A stretch of 64,000 nucleotides of DNA from Candidatus Micrarchaeum acidiphilum ARMAN-2. Its GTDB lineage: Archaea > Micrarchaeota > Micrarchaeia > Micrarchaeales > Micrarchaeaceae. The position numbers were made by a program, and so were the translations under genes. This document shows positions 61,928 to 64,000 of this stretch, piece by piece; within the stretch, counting starts at the first letter, position 1, and each line of letters opens with the position of its first letter. The DNA lies in assembly GCA_009387755.1 (NCBI GenBank), contig GG697239.1, positions 24,951 to 88,950 on the forward strand. Direction: 5' to 3'. Under the pieces are notes generated by a model. It made no database searches. It saw only the letters and a program-made list of their open reading frames with translations, and was not told the origin of the DNA.

Positions 61928-62148
61928 CTGGAATCACGGTCTTCTCTAATCAACAGCGTACTGTCGCCCCTGACCTTTATTTTTGCCGCGTCTTTGTGTA
62001 TCTTTTTAAGGAGCTTATGGAGTTTCATAGACTTGATGCTTGCATTCAAATATGATCTGTAACTCGAACTTATATTTATTTTTGCTCTTTTCATCAATGC
62101 TTTTGTGCCCTTCGGAACGCGTATTGTAATAACCTCTGTCTGTTCCAT
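61924..62148 (-). CDS. vapB: VapB-like ribbon-helix-helix antitoxin
   Basis: 74 residues. TEVITIRVPKGTKALMKRAK is the strand and helix of a ribbon-helix-helix DNA-binding domain, with a basic C-terminal region (LHKLLKKIHKDAAKIKVRGD) that would wrap the toxin. Overlaps vapC by 4 nt (ATGA). An AT-rich promoter region lies upstream (62149-62266). Confidence 0.75.
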   Translation of the reverse strand: MEQTEVITIRVPKGTKALMKRAKINISSSYRSYLNASIKSMKLHKLLKKIHKDAAKIKVRGDSTLLIREDRDSR

Positions 62149-62266
62149 AACAATTCGCCCGATTAACTCATAGTAAGAAAACTATTTATGTATTACGTTT
62201 AATGTACATGCGTCATACATATATGCATGGCTAATGCTTTTATAGAAATTTTAGTTATCTTATAAA

Positions 62267-62965
62267 TTATCCTTTAAGCTTTATTACCTTAAAGCCTTCC
62301 TTTTCTGCTATTTCGGATAGAAGTTTGTCTGCTGTTGCAAACCTGCCTGTTTGTATTTTTCTGGCAGTGGCTATCTGTAGGGCATCAGCAATATAGATAT
62401 GGTGTTTTAGCACTAAATCTATCGAATGGGTAATTATGTCGCTAGACACATCCAAAATACTCAATGACCCGGCAACCAAAAGCTTCATGCTTTCACTAAG
62501 CAGCAGTTGTGTGCTTAACTTCGGATCGGTAGTTTTTCTGTGCTTGTCGAAAACTCCTACTGTTTCGCCCAAGTTCCAAATAGAGAAATATAACCTCACA
62601 TTTCCCATTTCTGCATTTTTATACAATTCGTCTACTTTTTCATATGCCTCCTTAAGCTTGTTTATGCGCTCAATCACTTTCTCGAACAGCATATTCTTCA
62701 TCTCGCCGCTCAGCATCGCACCACTGCTGTATCTTTCCGACACATCCTCGGATTCCTTTTTGGTGAGGAAGTAGCTTTTCAAATAAAGGAAGGCCATGTC
62801 AACATGCGGATTGCCTCCTAGCCTCCTGTGCTCCTCTATGCTGGCCTGCCCTCCGCTGAAAGCGCTCATTATCTTGCGCTTTATCTCCTTTTCGCTTTCG
62901 AACAAGAATATGCAGTTATTCCTTGACTTGGACATTTTCTCGCCGTCGAGGCCTGGCATGAACAC
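62267..62965 (-). CDS. Chimeric ORF: C-terminal part of TrpRS fused to C-terminal part of a PIN domain
   Basis: 232 residues from ATG 62965; the frame stays open upstream to about 63007, adding GKFGYIKPAALHSVF. The first part is a tryptophanyl-tRNA synthetase from the KMSKS loop on: MPGLDGEKMSKSRNN, SEKEIKRKIMSAFSGGQ, EEHRRLGGNPHVDMAFLYLK and the C-terminal helices. From about EAYEKVDELYKNAEMGN it changes to a PIN domain: RLYFSIWNLGETVGVFDKHR, IYIADALQIATARK, GRFATADKLL. The PIN strand with the first catalytic Asp is missing, so nuclease activity is unlikely. The TrpRS part lacks the whole catalytic N-terminus. Confidence 0.7.
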   Translation of the reverse strand: MFMPGLDGEKMSKSRNNCIFLFESEKEIKRKIMSAFSGGQASIEEHRRLGGNPHVDMAFLYLKSYFLTKKESEDVSERYSSGAMLSGEMKNMLFEKVIERINKLKEAYEKVDELYKNAEMGNVRLYFSIWNLGETVGVFDKHRKTTDPKLSTQLLLSESMKLLVAGSLSILDVSSDIITHSIDLVLKHHIYIADALQIATARKIQTGRFATADKLLSEIAEKEGFKVIKLKG

Positions 62966-63512
62966 GGAATGAAGAGCAGCAGGTTTTATGTACCCGAATT
63001 TTCCCGCTTATGAGTGCATCATCTATATATGATTCTGGGCAATACCCTGGCATATGCAGCGCATCGGCTACTGCCTTCTCCGGCGACGCGATATATGCAA
63101 AACCTTTTCCGCTTTCCTCCCTTGCAAATCCGAACATTCTCTCGGGTTTCACCTTTACCATCCTGATTGCATATGTGCCTTCTGGTATCTTTAGCATTAT
63201 TTTCCTGCTCATTATGGGGTTTATCACAATTATCTCATTTGGCATTTGGTCAACCAATGCCCTATAATACAGCGCTGCAGCCATGCTCATATATGATGGC
63301 TTAACGATGTTGGTTGCGACTTCCGCATATCCGCTTGATGGCATTGCGTACGTTCCCTTTTTGATTAGGATAAGCTTTCCCTTCTTGATGTTCCTGCTTA
63401 CAAACAGGGATGCATAAGCCCGCTTGCAGTTGAGGATCCTCTGCGCATCATCCAGTGAAAATACCTGGGTCCTTGACGCTCCTAGCACCTTAACGAAATC
63501 CTCATAATTCAT
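62916..63512 (-). CDS. Truncated AbiEi-like antitoxin
   Basis: 198 residues in frame, of which about the first 172 are AbiEi-like: winged helix (QVFSLDDAQRILNCKRAYAS, KGKLILIKKGTYAM), middle domain (SYMSMAAALYYRALVDQMPN) and YCPESYIDDAL. Compared with the intact protein at 55154 the last 30-40 residues are missing. After ISGKIR the frame runs across the TrpRS fragment in another phase (HKTCCSSFRVHARPRRREN) and has no homology. No AbiEii toxin follows, so it is an orphan. Confidence 0.65.
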   Translation of the reverse strand: MNYEDFVKVLGASRTQVFSLDDAQRILNCKRAYASLFVSRNIKKGKLILIKKGTYAMPSSGYAEVATNIVKPSYMSMAAALYYRALVDQMPNEIIVINPIMSRKIMLKIPEGTYAIRMVKVKPERMFGFAREESGKGFAYIASPEKAVADALHMPGYCPESYIDDALISGKIRVHKTCCSSFRVHARPRRRENVQVKE

Positions 63513-63576
63513 CTATTCCACCATGCCAAGAACCTTTCGCCATGCAAACCTCACTGGTCTATATTGTTTCATTTCC

Positions 63577-63592
63577 TTATCATTTATGATAA
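63577..63592. promoter_or_regulatory. Inverted repeat upstream of the truncated AbiEi gene
   Basis: TTATCAT and ATGATAA are 7-bp complementary arms with a 2-nt centre, about 65 nt upstream of the start at 63512. It may be the operator of this antitoxin gene. Confidence 0.35.
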
Positions 63593-63679
63593 TGAACAGA
63601 AATATATGCGCTTAAAGGTTAATAAAACCTTCGGGTTGCCGACTTATGATACGCAGTTAAAACCCTTTATATTTAAAGC

Positions 63680-64000
63680 CATAGCCCTGCCTTACTTATC
63701 GGAACCTTTGCCTTCCTCTTTCCTTCACCCATAAACCCTATCGAAAAGTAAGCCCAGGGCCTGACGACCGGGCCATCGAACCAGATCGGTCGCAGGTAAA
63801 CGGGAAAGGGAACCCGGTTACCAGTACCGCGTTGAAACGTTCCCGGAGGGCCAAGTAAATGGGGCGGAAAAAGGCCAGGGGAAAGTCCCAAAAACAAAAG
63901 AGCGCTTACAAGGCCAAAGCGCGGGACCAACAAGCGCCCCAAGGCACACACAGATACCCGAGTTATCCGCCAATGGACGATTCACCACAGTCGACACCGC
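63680..64000. other. Terminal 320-nt stretch of different composition, no gene recognised
   Basis: The sequence changes from AT-rich to GC-rich within about 30 bases and remains so to the end. Open frames exist on both strands, but none gives a recognisable protein: the plus-strand frame is Gly/Gln/Arg/Thr/Pro-rich and the minus-strand one is Pro/Leu/Phe-rich. I cannot tell a fragment of another replicon from a contig-end artefact. Confidence 0.4.

Noticed and set aside
63673..63951. 92-codon minus-strand ORF in the terminal region
   Set aside because: Pro/Leu/Phe-rich and no homology recognised; composition differs from all other genes here.

Overview
The window is archaeal and most likely from a small-genome DPANN lineage; a Micrarchaeota/ARMAN-type organism is my best guess, from gene content only. 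Support: a Hel308-type helicase, family-B DNA polymerase, topoisomerase VI subunit A, membrane-anchored LonB protease, type-2 methionine aminopeptidase, archaeal-type LeuRS and TyrRS, pilin-type (class III) signal peptides, and many TATA boxes about 25 nt upstream of start codons (leaderless genes). A tRNA-Gln with an insert in its D-loop also fits this group. Most of the window is of medium GC and densely coding.

Layout. 0-8 kb: the start of an FAD oxidoreductase running off the left edge, tRNA-Gln, two uncharacterised proteins, a membrane glycoprotein-like protein, a zinc-type dehydrogenase, a PduO-type cobalamin adenosyltransferase, tRNA-Val, an agmatinase-like ureohydrolase and two unknowns. 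8-17.4 kb: hel308, two prepilin-peptidase-like membrane proteases, a membrane protein, an HTH regulator, leuS and a HAD phosphatase. 17.5-19.2 kb: a surface pair (a secreted protein with a duplicated domain, and a membrane-anchored protein with a polybasic tail). 19.4-31.4 kb: polB, map, a DsrE-like protein, an AdoCbl-dependent ribonucleotide reductase, top6A, lonB, a methyltransferase and a GT2 glycosyltransferase. 31.4-36.8 kb: a GT39/ArnT-like membrane glycosyltransferase and a 1173-residue surface protein with a pilin-type signal. 36.8-47.1 kb: a run of lineage-specific proteins, an AIM24-family protein, two MFS transporters, a HIT protein, a nucleotidase-like HAD protein and tyrS. 47.2-54.9 kb: two paralogous dipeptide-epimerase-like enolase-superfamily enzymes, a ferritin-like/VIT1 protein, and an operon of amino-acid permease, class III PLP enzyme and epimerase. 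54.9-63.6 kb: a visibly AT-richer accessory island with an AbiE toxin-antitoxin pair, a decayed AbiEi gene behind a 26-bp palindrome, VapBC, a decayed LMW phosphatase, other gene remnants, and a chimeric stretch in which a truncated AbiEi, the C-terminal part of a TrpRS and the C-terminal part of a PIN domain are joined. The last 320 bases have a different texture and could be a contig-end artefact.

How the genes fit together. The cobalamin adenosyltransferase could supply the cofactor of the class II ribonucleotide reductase. The prepilin peptidases could mature the large class III signal protein, and the glycosyltransferases could decorate it and the other Asn/Ser/Thr-rich surface proteins. 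The permease, class III PLP enzyme and epimerases suggest uptake and stereochemical interconversion of amino acids or dipeptides, useful for a host-dependent or scavenging cell. The right-hand island looks like a site of repeated acquisition and decay of toxin-antitoxin genes.
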